Source: Fibrobacter succinogenes (GTDB lineage: Bacteria; Fibrobacterota; Fibrobacteria; Fibrobacterales; Fibrobacteraceae). From it: a stretch of DNA of 64,000 bases. A model generated the notes under the pieces. The model was not told the origin of the DNA and did no database searches. It saw only the letters and a list, made by a program, of their open reading frames with translations. The DNA lies in the NCBI RefSeq assembly GCF_902779965.1, contig NZ_CACZDK010000001.1, positions 124,001-188,000 of the forward strand. Reading direction: 5' to 3'. Shown here one piece after another: positions 8,281 through 18,500 of this stretch (position 1 is the first letter of the stretch; each line of letters begins with the position of its first letter). The translations under genes and the position numbers were made by a program.

Positions 8281-8358
8281 GTCATCCTCGCTTTGGCGAG
8301 GATCCATACGATTCCAATAGCGTTTACAAAATGTATGGATCCTCCTTCGGAGGATGAC
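8281..8358. repeat. Two-hairpin palindromic element (REP/MITE-like)
   Basis: The ends are GTCATCCTC and GAGGATGAC, and inside them GGATCCATAC pairs with GTATGGATCC. Each arm also folds on itself (CCTCGC-tttg-GCGAGG; TCCTCC-ttcg-GGAGGA). The same architecture is at 49776-49847. Partial arms occur near 19433, 22402 and 32433. Confidence 0.75.
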
Positions 8359-8566
8359 TTTGCCGCAATAGAAGCCTCCCTTTGAGATTGTGGGGACTGA
8401 ACTCAACTTTTACAAGCCAGCTTTTTATACCTCAGAGGCGCGAAGTGCCGATCTCATTCCTCAAAGCGAGCTAACTTCTAGTAGCTTAGAGCTTAGAACT
8501 TAGAACAATGCACTTCTCTCTAAGTTCTAAGAGCGCAGCGGTCTAAGTTCTGCCAACTAAGTTCTG

Positions 8567-8630
8567 CCTACTGACCACTTCCTACCGTCTACCGTCTACT
8601 GTCTACTTCCTACTTCCTACTTCCTACTAA
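8567..8630. repeat. CTACTTC heptamer tract upstream of slyD
   Basis: The tract reads CTACCGT, CTACCGT, CTACTGT and then three CTACTTC heptamers in series. It belongs to the same family as 176-232, 43272-43342 and others. Confidence 0.75.
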
Positions 8631-8636
8631 TTTTTC

Positions 8637-8644
8637 TACATTTG
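8637..8644 (+). promoter_or_regulatory. TAnnTTTG promoter-like motif before slyD
   Basis: TACATTTG matches the Bacteroidota -7 consensus TAnnTTTG exactly and lies 49 bases before the slyD start. There is no obvious TTTG at the -33 position, because that stretch is repeat sequence. Confidence 0.4.
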
Positions 8645-8692
8645 TGCTTCAATGTTCAACCGCGGGTTCGCCTGCGATTATAAAGGATATTT

Positions 8693-9304
8693 ATGAAAAT
8701 TGCTGAAAAAACAGTCGTTCAGATGCATTACACCCTCAAGTCTGACGAAGGCGCCGTGATCGATTCTTCGGAAGGTCGCGAACCGCTCCAGTACATCCAG
8801 GGCATGCACATGATCGTTCCGGGTCTCGAAAAGGCAATGGTCGGTCACGATGTGGGCGACAAGTTTGATGTTGTCGTGATTCCGGCCGAAGGTTACGGCG
8901 AATACGATGAACGCATGACTCAGGAAGTCCCGCTCAACGTGTTCCAGGGAGTCGACAAGGTCGAAGCTGGCATGGCTTTCTTTGCCCAGACTCCGGGTGG
9001 TCCGATGCAAATCCGCATCAAGTCCGTTGGCGAAAAAACTGCTGTTATCGATGCTAACCACGAACTTGCGGGCAAAAACCTCAACTTCGCTATTGAAGTT
9101 GTGAGCGTGCGCGAAGCTACCGAAGATGACCTTAAGCCGTTTGAACACCATTGCTGCTGCGGTGGCCACGAAGGTGAAGATCACGAATGCAAGTGCGGCG
9201 AAGAAGGTCACGAATGCGAATGCGGTGGTCACGGCAACAAGGAAAACTGCGATGGTAACGGTGGTTGCGGTTGCCCCAACCATGATAAGCATCACGGCAA
9301 GTAA
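8693..9304 (+). CDS. slyD: FKBP-type peptidyl-prolyl isomerase, SlyD-like
   Basis: A 203-residue cytosolic prolyl isomerase and chaperone. The FKBP half opens VVQMHYTLKSDEGAVIDSS. The conserved MHMIVPGLEKAMVGHDVGDK is followed by the insert-in-flap domain (about 70-130). The last 50 residues are a metal-binding tail dense in His, Cys, Glu and Gly (for example HHCCCGG and HECECGG), as in SlyD proteins that deliver nickel. The start has the leader AAGGATATTT, a good Shine-Dalgarno. Length and domain order are normal for the family. A terminator follows at 9346-9385. Confidence 0.92.
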   Translation: MKIAEKTVVQMHYTLKSDEGAVIDSSEGREPLQYIQGMHMIVPGLEKAMVGHDVGDKFDVVVIPAEGYGEYDERMTQEVPLNVFQGVDKVEAGMAFFAQTPGGPMQIRIKSVGEKTAVIDANHELAGKNLNFAIEVVSVREATEDDLKPFEHHCCCGGHEGEDHECKCGEEGHECECGGHGNKENCDGNGGCGCPNHDKHHGK

Positions 9305-9345
9305 TGCTTCGGGCTTGGCCCGCTAGTATTGCTCAAAAAAATTTG

Positions 9346-9385
9346 AAAAAAGGCTTGAACTCTTTGTACGTTCTGGCCTTTTTTT
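9346..9385 (+). terminator. Rho-independent terminator after slyD
   Basis: AAAAAAGGC (9346-9354) pairs with GCCTTTTTT (9376-9384) across a 21-base loop, and ends in a T-run. It lies 41 bases after the slyD stop. Confidence 0.7.
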
Positions 9386-9433
9386 ATTTAATTTAAAATA
9401 AGGAGTGTGGTTAAAATCACTAGAGGATGCCGT

Positions 9434-10906
9434 ATGCGCTTTGCTAAAATCTTATCTGTGGCCGCGTTGCCAATGTTCCTGTTTGCTTGTAGCGATGACA
9501 ATTCGTCGCTTAAAGTCAATAATCCTGAAGGCGAAACTCCGCAGGACTCTTCAAAGGTTGAACCGCCTCCTAATATCCCCGATGAAGATTTGAAACCGAT
9601 TGCTAGGGATTTTTCCTCGATTTGGAGCGGCAATGGTACGGTCGAAGATCCGTTCCTTGTGACGAATGAAAAACAGTTGGCTTCGATTGCTTTTTATGTC
9701 AACGATTCCTCGATGACTTTTAAGGACAAGTTCTTTAAGGTAACAGCGGATATCGCTCTTACAAAAGCTTGGAGCCCGATTGGAATTTTTGGAAAGAATC
9801 CTAATGGTTTGGGTAACCGCGTCTTTAGCGGTTCTTTTGATGGCGCCTCCAAGACTATTTCTGGATTGACGATTAACGATACTGCTGCGTATACAGGTCT
9901 TTTTGGACTTGTTCGCGGTGCTCGTATTAGCAATGTTGTCATTAAGGATGCCAAGGTGAATGTTGGCTCTGTTGCTGGTGTGCTTGCTGGTTTGGCGGAT
10001 TCTGTGACGGTAGAAAATTGCACGATTGATAATGCCGAAATCAAGGGTACGGAACATGTCGGTGGCTTGGTTGGCGAAGCCAAGTACGTTACTGTAACGA
10101 ATATTGCGGTGACGGGTTCTGTAAGTGGCACAAACAATGTTGGTGGTGCTATGGGCAGCGTGCAAAACGGAACGCTCACGAATTTGACAAATTCTGCTAC
10201 TGTGACTGGTAAATCTACTGTTGGCGGTGTTGTCGGCGGTTCTTCGAGCGTAGGCGACGAAAGCTCTATTTCCATGGCTTTGAACTATGGTGCTGTGTCG
10301 GGAACAAAGGATGTCGGTGGTGTTGCTGCAAAAATTTCAACGACCAAGATGGAACGTGTCGGCAACTATGGCGCCTTGACTGCGGACGAAAGTTCGATGA
10401 GCAATGTCGGTGGTGTTGTCGGTGTGGCTTCGAACAAATCTGTTATCAATGAAGTATTCAATGCAGGAACCATTACGATAACGAAGGTGATGGCTGCTGG
10501 AGGCGTCATTGGTAGCTTGAAGGCTGTTACGGCAACTAATGTGTTTAATCAGGGTGAAATTTCTGGTCAAGCATCCAACTTAGGAGGCCTTGTTGGTATT
10601 GTAGATAATGATGCTAAACTGGAATCGGGTTATAACTCGGCTAAGGTTCCTGATAATAATCTTTCTGGAATGGTGGCTGGCAAGGTTGCTTCGACCGCAA
10701 CGGTTACGAACGTTTATTATGACAAGACCGTTGGCGGCTCGTGCCTCGTTGTTGCAAACCAAATGGGTATGGAACTTCCGACCGGATTTACGACCGAAGA
10801 AATGAAGGCGGCGACGTTTGTGGCGACTTTGAATGGCGCTGGCGCCGTTTGGGCAATCGATCCAGCTAAGTTTGGCGGCTATCCGTCCTTTAGCTGGGCC
10901 AAGTAA
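9434..10906 (+). CDS. GLUG-repeat surface lipoprotein
   Basis: A 490-residue lipoprotein. A basic N-terminus and hydrophobic stretch end in the lipobox LFAC (Cys near residue 17). From about residue 150 to 430 it carries repeats of the form NVGGVVG...N.G.V.G, the GLUG motif found in bacterial surface proteins and adhesins; these probably form a beta-helix. Before them, IWSGNGTVEDPFLVTNEKQL is the usual entry sequence of such domains. The function may be adhesion or polysaccharide contact, but no enzyme motif is seen. The ATG at 9434 begins the signal peptide; a nine-codon extension to 9407 would spoil it. Confidence 0.78.
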   Translation: MRFAKILSVAALPMFLFACSDDNSSLKVNNPEGETPQDSSKVEPPPNIPDEDLKPIARDFSSIWSGNGTVEDPFLVTNEKQLASIAFYVNDSSMTFKDKFFKVTADIALTKAWSPIGIFGKNPNGLGNRVFSGSFDGASKTISGLTINDTAAYTGLFGLVRGARISNVVIKDAKVNVGSVAGVLAGLADSVTVENCTIDNAEIKGTEHVGGLVGEAKYVTVTNIAVTGSVSGTNNVGGAMGSVQNGTLTNLTNSATVTGKSTVGGVVGGSSSVGDESSISMALNYGAVSGTKDVGGVAAKISTTKMERVGNYGALTADESSMSNVGGVVGVASNKSVINEVFNAGTITITKVMAAGGVIGSLKAVTATNVFNQGEISGQASNLGGLVGIVDNDAKLESGYNSAKVPDNNLSGMVAGKVASTATVTNVYYDKTVGGSCLVVANQMGMELPTGFTTEEMKAATFVATLNGAGAVWAIDPAKFGGYPSFSWAK

Positions 10907-10922
10907 TTTCTACATTTAGAAC

Positions 10923-12035
10923 ATGGCTAAAAAGAAAAAATTTTGGAAGTCGCCTTCTGCCGAGGCGGCTTTTCGTGGTAAAGAAGACAATCTCCGCAAA
11001 ACTCTTCGCGAGATTGTAAGTGGTCAGAGCAGTTTGTTGCACCGTCCGGACGATTTGTACGAGGCGATTGCGAACGGTCTTGATGAAATCGAAAAAATCA
11101 AGGATGTCAAAGTCCAGCTGGAACTTTTGGCTTGGACGCTTCGTGCCGATTTCTTGGCGTTCAAGGCGGATGACGAAGAAATGGATACGTGGAACGATTT
11201 GTTCTACGATGCAGGAACATTCTTTATTGAAGTCGCAAAAACTTATGACGACAAAGATTACGTTGCCGACTTGATTCACGATTTGGCAGTGCGCCATGTG
11301 GGTGGGGAAGGCCGCGAGGTCGTGTTCCTCTCGATTGAAGATGTGATGCCGGTTGAACGCGCTAAGGCTTTGATTGTCGAACTGCTTGGCGTGATTGACG
11401 CCACGGAACTTGAAAATCGCGAAGATGTTCTCGATGCCATTTGCGACATGGCCGATGCTATCAAGGATACCGAAAATTTTGCGAAAGCTTCGCTTTACAA
11501 GGATCCGGACAAGAGCAATGCTACGCTTATCGACATTGCGAACTCTTACTTTGTCGCAGGCGATATTGCGATGGCCAAGCAATGGCTTGGCGATGTGAAG
11601 GATCCAGGCGCTGAAGACGAAGAAGCGTTCCTCGATTTGCAGGCCGCCATTGCCGACCGCGAAGGCCGCAAGACGGATTGTCTCAAGTTCGCCACGCGTT
11701 TGTACGAATGCTTCCCGAAGGTCATGAACCTTTCGAGACTTTGCATGCTCAAGAGCGGTTCGGAACTCGATAAGCTTTTGATTGACCATGTGAAGTACCG
11801 CAGCAATGCTTGCGACACGAGCTACATGATGCTCCTTGCGAACCTCAAAAAGTTTGAGTTGCTGGGCCAATACGTCAATCACTTCGAAAAGGAATTGCCT
11901 GCGCAAGACGCCGCTGAATTGAATGCGATTTCGGATGAACTCGAACGTGCGGGCGAAAAGGAACTCGCGAAGCACATCCGCGAATGGACCGTCGAAGAAC
12001 CCGAAGACGCTGAAGCCTTTGACGACAAGGAATAG
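10923..12035 (+). CDS. Cytosolic helical repeat protein of unknown function
   Basis: A 370-residue protein without signal peptide or membrane segments starts KKKKFWKSPSAEAAF. The body is strongly acidic and helical, with TPR-like pairs of helices (for example IANSYFVAGDIAMAKQWLGD near residues 205-225), suggesting a solenoid that binds a protein partner. It resembles a widespread uncharacterised family of helical-repeat proteins, but I cannot name it with confidence. It begins 16 bases after the GLUG lipoprotein, and a TACATTTA motif (10911-10918) sits directly before the start. Confidence 0.6.
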   Translation: MAKKKKFWKSPSAEAAFRGKEDNLRKTLREIVSGQSSLLHRPDDLYEAIANGLDEIEKIKDVKVQLELLAWTLRADFLAFKADDEEMDTWNDLFYDAGTFFIEVAKTYDDKDYVADLIHDLAVRHVGGEGREVVFLSIEDVMPVERAKALIVELLGVIDATELENREDVLDAICDMADAIKDTENFAKASLYKDPDKSNATLIDIANSYFVAGDIAMAKQWLGDVKDPGAEDEEAFLDLQAAIADREGRKTDCLKFATRLYECFPKVMNLSRLCMLKSGSELDKLLIDHVKYRSNACDTSYMMLLANLKKFELLGQYVNHFEKELPAQDAAELNAISDELERAGEKELAKHIREWTVEEPEDAEAFDDKE

Positions 12036-12382
12036 CGATTACTGCGATAAGCCGGGCGTTGCGGGCTGGCGTCTGAAGCCCGCTAGAGAGGGTGATGGAT
12101 GGTTCGGCAGGCTCACCAACCTTTTCTATGTCATTAGCCTGACGAAACAGAAATCAGGGGGAGACTTCCCCCACCTAACAACTTCCTACCGTCTACTTCC
12201 TACCGTTTACTCTAAGTTCAGCCAACTTTCTTTCGTCTTTGACCTTTCGCTTCGCTCAAGTTCCAAATGCTAACCTCGGTCATGTCAAAACAAGTTTTGC
12301 CGCGACTCTCGGAGGACGCATTTGTCGTCTATCCATAATCACTTTCTACTTCCTACTGTCTACTAATTACTATTTTTATAAC
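12036..12382. repeat. Composite of dispersed repeats between two genes
   Basis: It contains a GGGCTGGCG...GAAGCCC element (about 12054-12100) and part of the TTCGGCAGGCTCACC family (12101-12122). A GGGGGAGACTTCCCCC hairpin (12152-12172) and CTACTTC words (about 12180-12213 and 12343-12372) follow. The first and third items recur together at 51532-51579 and 51641-51662. No gene is supported, although the cimA frame runs open into it as far as 12239. Confidence 0.65.
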
Positions 12383-14014
12383 ATGAATTCTTCTAAAAAA
12401 GTCCTTTTATACGATACAACTCTCCGTGACGGTAACCAAGACCGTAAAATAAGTCTCTCTTTAGCCGACAAGGTGCAGATTGCACGAATTTTGGACCATT
12501 TTGGATTTGACTATATTGAAGGCGGTTGGCCGAACCCCAGCAATCCGACAGACGAAGAATTTTTCAAGCTTATCAAGGATGTAAAGCTCAAGCACGCAAA
12601 GATTGCCGCTTTCGGTTCTACGCGTCGTCCTAAAATTTTGCCGGAAAATGATCCGCTTTTGCAGGCTTTGATCAAGTCCGAAGCTCCGGTCAAGACGATT
12701 TTTGGTAAGAGCTGGGATTTGCATGTAACGGATGTGATTCGCACGACGCTTACGGAAAACCTCGACATGATCGAGTCTTCTGTGGCATACCTCAAGGAAT
12801 ATTCTGAGGAAGTGATTTACGATGCCGAACACTTTTTTGATGGCTACAAGGCAAATCCGGAATACGCGATTGAAACGCTCCGAGCCGCAGAAAAGGGCCA
12901 TGCCGATTGCATCGTGCTTTGCGATACGAACGGTGGAACGATGCCGTGGGAAATCGAAAAAATCATAGCGGATGTGCAAAAGCATATTTCTACTCCGCTT
13001 GGCATCCATGTGCATAACGATAGCGGACTTGCTGTTGCGAACTCGCTCTACGCCGTGAAGGCCGGTTGCTTGATGGTGCAGGGCGTGGTAAACGGTTACG
13101 GTGAACGTTGCGGTAATGCAAACCTTACGACGATTGCTGCCGATTTGAAGTTCAAGATGGACCGCGATTTTGCTGCCGCTAAAAAGTTGAGCCATTTGCG
13201 CCAGCTGAGCGGCAACATCGACCAGATTGTGAATTTGCCGAGCGACGTGCATGCTCCGTATGTGGGCGATGCCGCATTTGCCCATAAGGGTGGTGCGCAT
13301 ATCGATGGCGTCATGAAGGTTTCTCGCAGTTTTGAACATATCGACCCGCATTCCGTGGGTAATGATCGCGTGTTTGTGACGAGCGACCAAGCGGGTGGTT
13401 CTCTTGTTGTGGAAAAACTCAAGGCTATCAAGCCGGGTATCGACAAGAAGGATCCGCTGGTAGCAAGCCTCCTCAAAGAAATCAAGGAACGCGAAAACGC
13501 TGGCTGGCATTTTGACAGCGCCGAAGCAAGCTTTAAGTTGCTCGTTTATCGCCACTTGGGAATGGTCAAAGAACCGTTCAAGGTGCTCAACTACCGCGTA
13601 ATCGAAGATAAGACTCCGCAGGGTGTTTCTGTATCGCAGGCAACGGTCAAGCTTCAGGTGGGTGACAAAATCAGTCATCAGGTGAGCGAAGGGGATGGTC
13701 CGGTGAACGCTCTCGATGCAGCTCTCCGCAAGGCACTTTTGCCGTTCTTCCCGTGCATGGAAAGCGTACGCCTCGACGACTTCAAGGTGCGTGTGCTCGG
13801 TTCCAACGTGGCATCCGATGCGACGGTTCGCGTATGGACAACGTTTGGCGATGAACACGGCTACTGGAACATGGTCGGTGTTTCGAGCAACATCATTGCT
13901 GCTTGCTGGACTGCTTTTGTCGATGGCCTTACATACAAGATTCTGATTGAAGACAAGGTCATTGCAAACGCTTACAAGCACATTGATGTGGCATCCGCGT
14001 CTGGTGCAAAATAG
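12383..14014 (+). CDS. cimA: Citramalate synthase
   Basis: A 543-residue enzyme of the 2-isopropylmalate synthase family. It condenses pyruvate and acetyl-CoA to (R)-citramalate, the threonine-independent entry to isoleucine. The N-terminal TIM barrel has LYDTTLRDGNQDRKISLS (the DTTLRDG metal motif) and the HxH motif in GIHVHNDSGLAVANS. The AHKGGAHIDGVMK segment marks the barrel-linker junction, and a LeuA-type allosteric dimer domain ends the protein. The length and the GNQ after RDG fit the CimA subgroup rather than LeuA. The start at 12383 is preferred to an upstream in-frame start, since the extra residues are repeat-derived. hisD follows after 24 bases. Confidence 0.88.
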   Translation: MNSSKKVLLYDTTLRDGNQDRKISLSLADKVQIARILDHFGFDYIEGGWPNPSNPTDEEFFKLIKDVKLKHAKIAAFGSTRRPKILPENDPLLQALIKSEAPVKTIFGKSWDLHVTDVIRTTLTENLDMIESSVAYLKEYSEEVIYDAEHFFDGYKANPEYAIETLRAAEKGHADCIVLCDTNGGTMPWEIEKIIADVQKHISTPLGIHVHNDSGLAVANSLYAVKAGCLMVQGVVNGYGERCGNANLTTIAADLKFKMDRDFAAAKKLSHLRQLSGNIDQIVNLPSDVHAPYVGDAAFAHKGGAHIDGVMKVSRSFEHIDPHSVGNDRVFVTSDQAGGSLVVEKLKAIKPGIDKKDPLVASLLKEIKERENAGWHFDSAEASFKLLVYRHLGMVKEPFKVLNYRVIEDKTPQGVSVSQATVKLQVGDKISHQVSEGDGPVNALDAALRKALLPFFPCMESVRLDDFKVRVLGSNVASDATVRVWTTFGDEHGYWNMVGVSSNIIAACWTAFVDGLTYKILIEDKVIANAYKHIDVASASGAK

Positions 14015-14038
14015 AGTTTTAATAGAAGGTTCGTGAAA

Positions 14039-15328
14039 ATGAAAATCGTAAAAGTTACTCCGAAGTCTCAAGAGATTGACAGAATTTGTGGTCGTGAAGT
14101 TGCTCCGAGCAAGGAAATTCACGACAAGGTCATGGATATTCTCGCCGACATCAAGAACGGCGGTTATGCGAAGGCTGTGGAATACGCCCAGAAGTTCGAT
14201 GGTCTGAAGGGTAAGAACCTCCGCGTCTCCGAAGCCGAAATCAAGAAGTCTGCTGCCAAGTGCCCGCCCGAAATGCAACGCGCTCTTAAGCAGGCGATTA
14301 AGAACGTTCGCGATTTCCACGTGAACCAGATGGAAGATTCCTGGCTCATGGAAGGGAAGGACGGCGTGGTTCTCGGTCAGCGAATCCGCCCGATGAAGCG
14401 TGTTGGCCTTTATGTTCCGGGTGGTGCAGGCATTTACCCGAGCACGGTGATTATGAATGCGGTTCCGGCCATTGTCGCTGGCGTCAAGGACATCGTTGTC
14501 GTGACTCCGATCAAGGGCGAAATCAACCGCGCTGTGGCTTTTGTGCTTTGCGAACTTGGCATTACCGAAGTTTACCACATCGGTGGCGCTCAGGCTATCG
14601 GCATGCTTGCTTATGGTGCCAAGGATGCTAAGGGCAAGGTTGTCGTGGAACGCGTCGATAAGATTGTGGGCCCGGGTAACGTCTTTGCCGCTGTCGCGAA
14701 GAAGGAAGTTTTTGGCATTGTCGATATCGACATGGTTGCAGGCCCGTCCGAAGTGCTCGTGCTTGCTGATAACACCTGCGATCCGGATTTTGTCGCTGCC
14801 GACCTCTTGAGCCAAGCAGAACACGGTTCTGGCTTCGAAGCCGCTATTTGCATTACGGACAACATGGAAACCGCACAGATGATTAGCGAATGTGTGGACA
14901 TCCAGGTTGAAAATTCCCCGAAGAAGGAACTCCTCACGAAGGTGCTCGACAACTTCGGTCGCATCCTCGTGGTAAAGGATTGGTTCGACGGCGTTGCCAT
15001 TGCTAACGCCATTGCTCCGGAACACATGGAAATTATGACGGACGAAGCTGAAACGATGGCTGCCCAGATTGAAAATGCGGGCGCCGTGTTTATCGGTCCG
15101 TGGTCTTCTGAACCGGTGGGCGACTACTTTGCTGGCCCGAACCACGTTCTCCCTACAAACGGCACGGGTCGCTTCTTCAGCCCGCTCGGTGTTTATGACT
15201 TCCTCAAGCGCATGAGCATCATCAAGTATTCCGAAAAGGCCATCAAGAAGAACGCGAAGGCAATCGCTGTCGTGGCAAACGAAGAAGGCTTCATCCACCA
15301 CGCCGCCGCTGTCCTCAAGAGACTTTAA
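14039..15328 (+). CDS. hisD: Histidinol dehydrogenase
   Basis: A 429-residue enzyme for the last two oxidations of histidine synthesis. Diagnostic segments are VGLYVPGGAGIYPSTVIMN, IVGPGNVFAAVAKKEVFG and MVAGPSEVLVLAD. LLSQAEHGSG carries the zinc-site Gln and His, and NAIAPEHMEI holds the catalytic Glu-His pair. Length is normal. A GTG at 14033 is an alternative start two codons earlier; the ATG at 14039 sits at better distance from AGAAGG (14023-14028). It lies in a transcription unit with cimA, an unusual pairing away from the other his genes. Confidence 0.93.
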   Translation: MKIVKVTPKSQEIDRICGREVAPSKEIHDKVMDILADIKNGGYAKAVEYAQKFDGLKGKNLRVSEAEIKKSAAKCPPEMQRALKQAIKNVRDFHVNQMEDSWLMEGKDGVVLGQRIRPMKRVGLYVPGGAGIYPSTVIMNAVPAIVAGVKDIVVVTPIKGEINRAVAFVLCELGITEVYHIGGAQAIGMLAYGAKDAKGKVVVERVDKIVGPGNVFAAVAKKEVFGIVDIDMVAGPSEVLVLADNTCDPDFVAADLLSQAEHGSGFEAAICITDNMETAQMISECVDIQVENSPKKELLTKVLDNFGRILVVKDWFDGVAIANAIAPEHMEIMTDEAETMAAQIENAGAVFIGPWSSEPVGDYFAGPNHVLPTNGTGRFFSPLGVYDFLKRMSIIKYSEKAIKKNAKAIAVVANEEGFIHHAAAVLKRL

Positions 15329-15460
15329 TCGCGAATTGTCATGCCCGCCGGAGCCTGTGCTGAGCGCAGTCGAAGTAAGCGGGCATCTCCCGGCAGTGAT
15401 GTCATTCCGGCCTCCGAGCCGGAATCTCCTTACACAGTTCTATTTTCATTTTATGAAACG

Positions 15461-15484
15461 GCTCCGCATTTTGCGGAGCTTTTT
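15461..15484 (+). terminator. Rho-independent terminator after hisD
   Basis: GCTCCGC (15461-15467) pairs perfectly with GCGGAGC (15473-15479) across five bases and is followed by TTTTT. It separates hisD from purL. Confidence 0.85.
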
Positions 15485-15487
15485 CCG

Positions 15488-15517
15488 TTTGAAAATATCC
15501 TCAAATTGCTATATTTG
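15488..15517 (+). promoter_or_regulatory. Bacteroidota-type promoter candidate for purL
   Basis: TTTG (15488-15491) and TATATTTG (15510-15517) are separated by 18 bases. This is close to the Bacteroidota sigma-factor layout of TTTG at -33 and TAnnTTTG at -7. The purL ATG is 33 bases downstream, and the preceding terminator leaves this as the only candidate. It is the best two-part match in the window. Confidence 0.55.
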
Positions 15518-15550
15518 GGGCGGTAAATATTTAGGCTAAAAGAGGTCAAA

Positions 15551-18500
15551 ATGCTCATTCTTCGTGGTACTCCGGCTCTGTCGGATTTCCGTCTGCAAAA
15601 GCTTTCATCTGATTTTAAGGCCGCTGGGATTCCGGTTGCATCTGTCTATGCCGAATTCCTCCATGTGGTGGATCTGTCCGCCGACCTGACCGCTTCCGAA
15701 AAGGAAACGCTCGAAAAGGTCCTTCATTACGGCCCGATGCGCGAAGTCAAGGCGCTCGAAGGTGAACTCTTTGTGGTCTGCCCGCGTCCGGGTACGATCA
15801 GCCCGTGGAGCTCGAAGGCTACCGATATCGCTCACATTTGTGGCCTCCCGGCAATCAAGCGCATCGAACGCGCTATTGCTTATTACGTGAAGTTTGAAGG
15901 TGCTGCTCCAGCTGGCGCCCGCGAAAAGATTACGGCCAAGATTCATGACCGCATGACGCAGGCCGTGTTTGCCGATACTGCATCTCTCGAAGTTTTGTTC
16001 AGCAAGGAAGAACCGCGTCCGCTTAACGTTGTGCCGGTGCTTACCGAAGGCCGCGACGCCCTCGTGAAGGCCGACAAGGAAATGGGCCTTGCCCTCTCCG
16101 CCGACGAAATCGATTATCTCGTCAAGAATTTCACTGAACTCAAGCGCAACCCGACCGATGTTGAACTTTACATGTTCGCTCAGGCCAACTCGGAGCACTG
16201 CCGCCACAAGGTGTTCGGTGCCGAATGGACCATCGATGGCGTGAAGCAGGACAAGTCCCTGTTCCAGATGATCAAGAACACTTACCAGCTCCACAATTCC
16301 AACATCTTTAGCGCCTACAAGGATAACGCTGCTGTGATGAAGGGCGCTACGGCTGGACGTTTCTACGCCGACCCGCGCAACAACAAGTACGACTTCCACA
16401 ACGAAGAAGTCGATATCTTGATGAAGGTCGAAACCCACAACCACCCGACGGCTATTTCTCCGTTCCCGGGTGCAGCAACGGGTAGTGGTGGCGAAATCCG
16501 CGACGAAGGTGCAACGGGTAAGGGTTCCAAGCCGAAGGCCGGCCTCACGGGCTTTAGCGTTTCGAACCTCAAGCTTCCGGGTGCCGTTCAGCCGTGGGAA
16601 AAGGACTTTGGTAGTCCGTCTCGCATTGCTTCCGCTCTCGACATCATGATTGATGGCCCGCTCGGTGGTGCCGCGTTCAACAACGAATACGGCCGTCCGA
16701 ACATCCTCGGTTACTTCCGTACGTTCGAACAGGAAGTTTCTTCTGAAAAGGGTACCGAAGTCCGCGGTTACCACAAGCCGATTATGCTTGCTGGCGGTCT
16801 CGGTAACATCAAGCACCAGCATATTGAAAAGGGCCACATCGACCCGGGTGACCACTTAATCGTTCTCGGTGGTCCGGCTATGCTCATCGGTCTTGGTGGC
16901 GGTGCAGCTAGCTCTGTTGCTAACGGTGCCGGTAACGAATCTCTCGACTTTGCTTCTGTGCAGCGTGAAAACCCGGAAATGGAACGCCGCTGCCAGGAAG
17001 TCATCGACCGCTGCTGGGCGATGGACGAAGAAAACCCGATTACGTTTATTCATGACGTGGGTGCAGGTGGACTTTCTAACGCCTTCCCGGAACTCGTGAA
17101 CGATGGCGGCCTCGGCGGTAAGTTTGAACTCCGCAATGTGCCGAATGACGAACCGGGCATGAGTCCGTTCGAAATCTGGAGTAACGAATCCCAGGAACGT
17201 TATGTGATTGCAATCGCCGGCGACAAGCTCGATGTGTTCGACGCGATTTGTAAGCGTGAACGCTGCCCGTACGCAGTGGTGGGCGAGGCTATCCCAGAAA
17301 AGCACTTGACCCTTACGGACAAGCACTTCGGTACGACTCCGATTGACATGCCGCTGGGTGTGCTCCTCGGCAAGCCGCCTCGCATGATCCGCAATGAAAA
17401 GTCTCAGAAGCGCCCGCTCTCTTCTCAGGTGGTGCCGGCTGGCGTGACGGTGAAGGACCTTGCACATCGCGTGCTTGCTAACCCGACCGTTGCAGATAAG
17501 ACGTTCTTGATTTCTATCGGTGACCGTTCCGTGACGGGTATGATTTGCCGCGACCAGATGGTTGGTCCGTGGCAGGTTCCGGTGGCTGACTGCGCCGTGA
17601 CCAGTGCTACGCTTGATACTTACGAAGGTGAAGTCATGAGCATGGGCGAACGCGCTCCGATCGCTCTTATTTCTCCGGCTGCCGCTGCCCGCATGACGGT
17701 CGCTGAATCTCTTACGAACATGGCTGCCGCTTGCGTGCCTGATATGGGCCGCGTGAACTTGTCCGCAAACTGGATGGCTACGCCGAACTACGAAGGCGAT
17801 GGCGCTGACTTGTACGAAGCCGTGAAGTCTATCGGTATGGAACTCTGCCCGGAACTTGGTATTACGATTCCGGTCGGTAAGGACTCCATGAGCATGAGTA
17901 CCGTGTGGCAGGATGAAAAGGGTAGCCACCGCGTGACTGCTCCGATTTCTCTTGTGATTAGTGCCTTTGCTCCGTGCGCTGACGTTCGCAAGACGCTTAC
18001 GCCGCAGCTCCTGCAGGACAAGGATTCGACCCTCGTTCTCGTGGACCTCGCTCGTGGCAAGAACCGCATGGGCGCATCCATTGCCGCTCAGGTTTACAAC
18101 CTCCTCGGTGACAAGGCTCCGGATGTCGATTCCGCTAAGGAACTCCGCGCCTTCTTCGAAACGATCCAGAAGCTCAATGCCGATGGCAAGATTATGGCTT
18201 ACCACGACAAGAGCGATGGCGGCCTCTTTACGACGGTTGTCGAAATGGCTTTCGCAGGCCACGTGGGCGTGACGCTCGACGCTACTGCTCTCAAGGGCAA
18301 TGTGATTGACGCTTTGTTCAACGAAGAACTCGGTGCCGTTCTCCAGGTTGCAAACGCAGACCTCGCTGCTGTGAAGGCCGCATTTGAAGCTGTCGGTCTC
18401 GGCGATACCGTTTCTGAAATCGGTAAGCTCAACGATACGTACAACATTGTGATTGGCGACTACGCCGAAGGCCTCTCTGACCTTCGCGCCATCTGGAGTG

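Larger units (their letters stand above)
8253..8692. other. Intergenic region with four repeat types
   Basis: There is no gene. It contains a reversed CTAACCA-type element (8240-8267) and the two-hairpin palindrome 8281-8358. After these come AAGTTCT elements (about 8487-8570), a CTACTTC tract (about 8567-8630) and the promoter-like TACATTTG at 8637. Confidence 0.6.

Noticed and set aside
12461-15301. A 946-codon open frame on the minus strand across cimA and hisD
   Set aside because: It is antisense to two well-supported enzymes, has His-rich shadow composition and no family likeness. The biased codon use of the true genes keeps that frame open.
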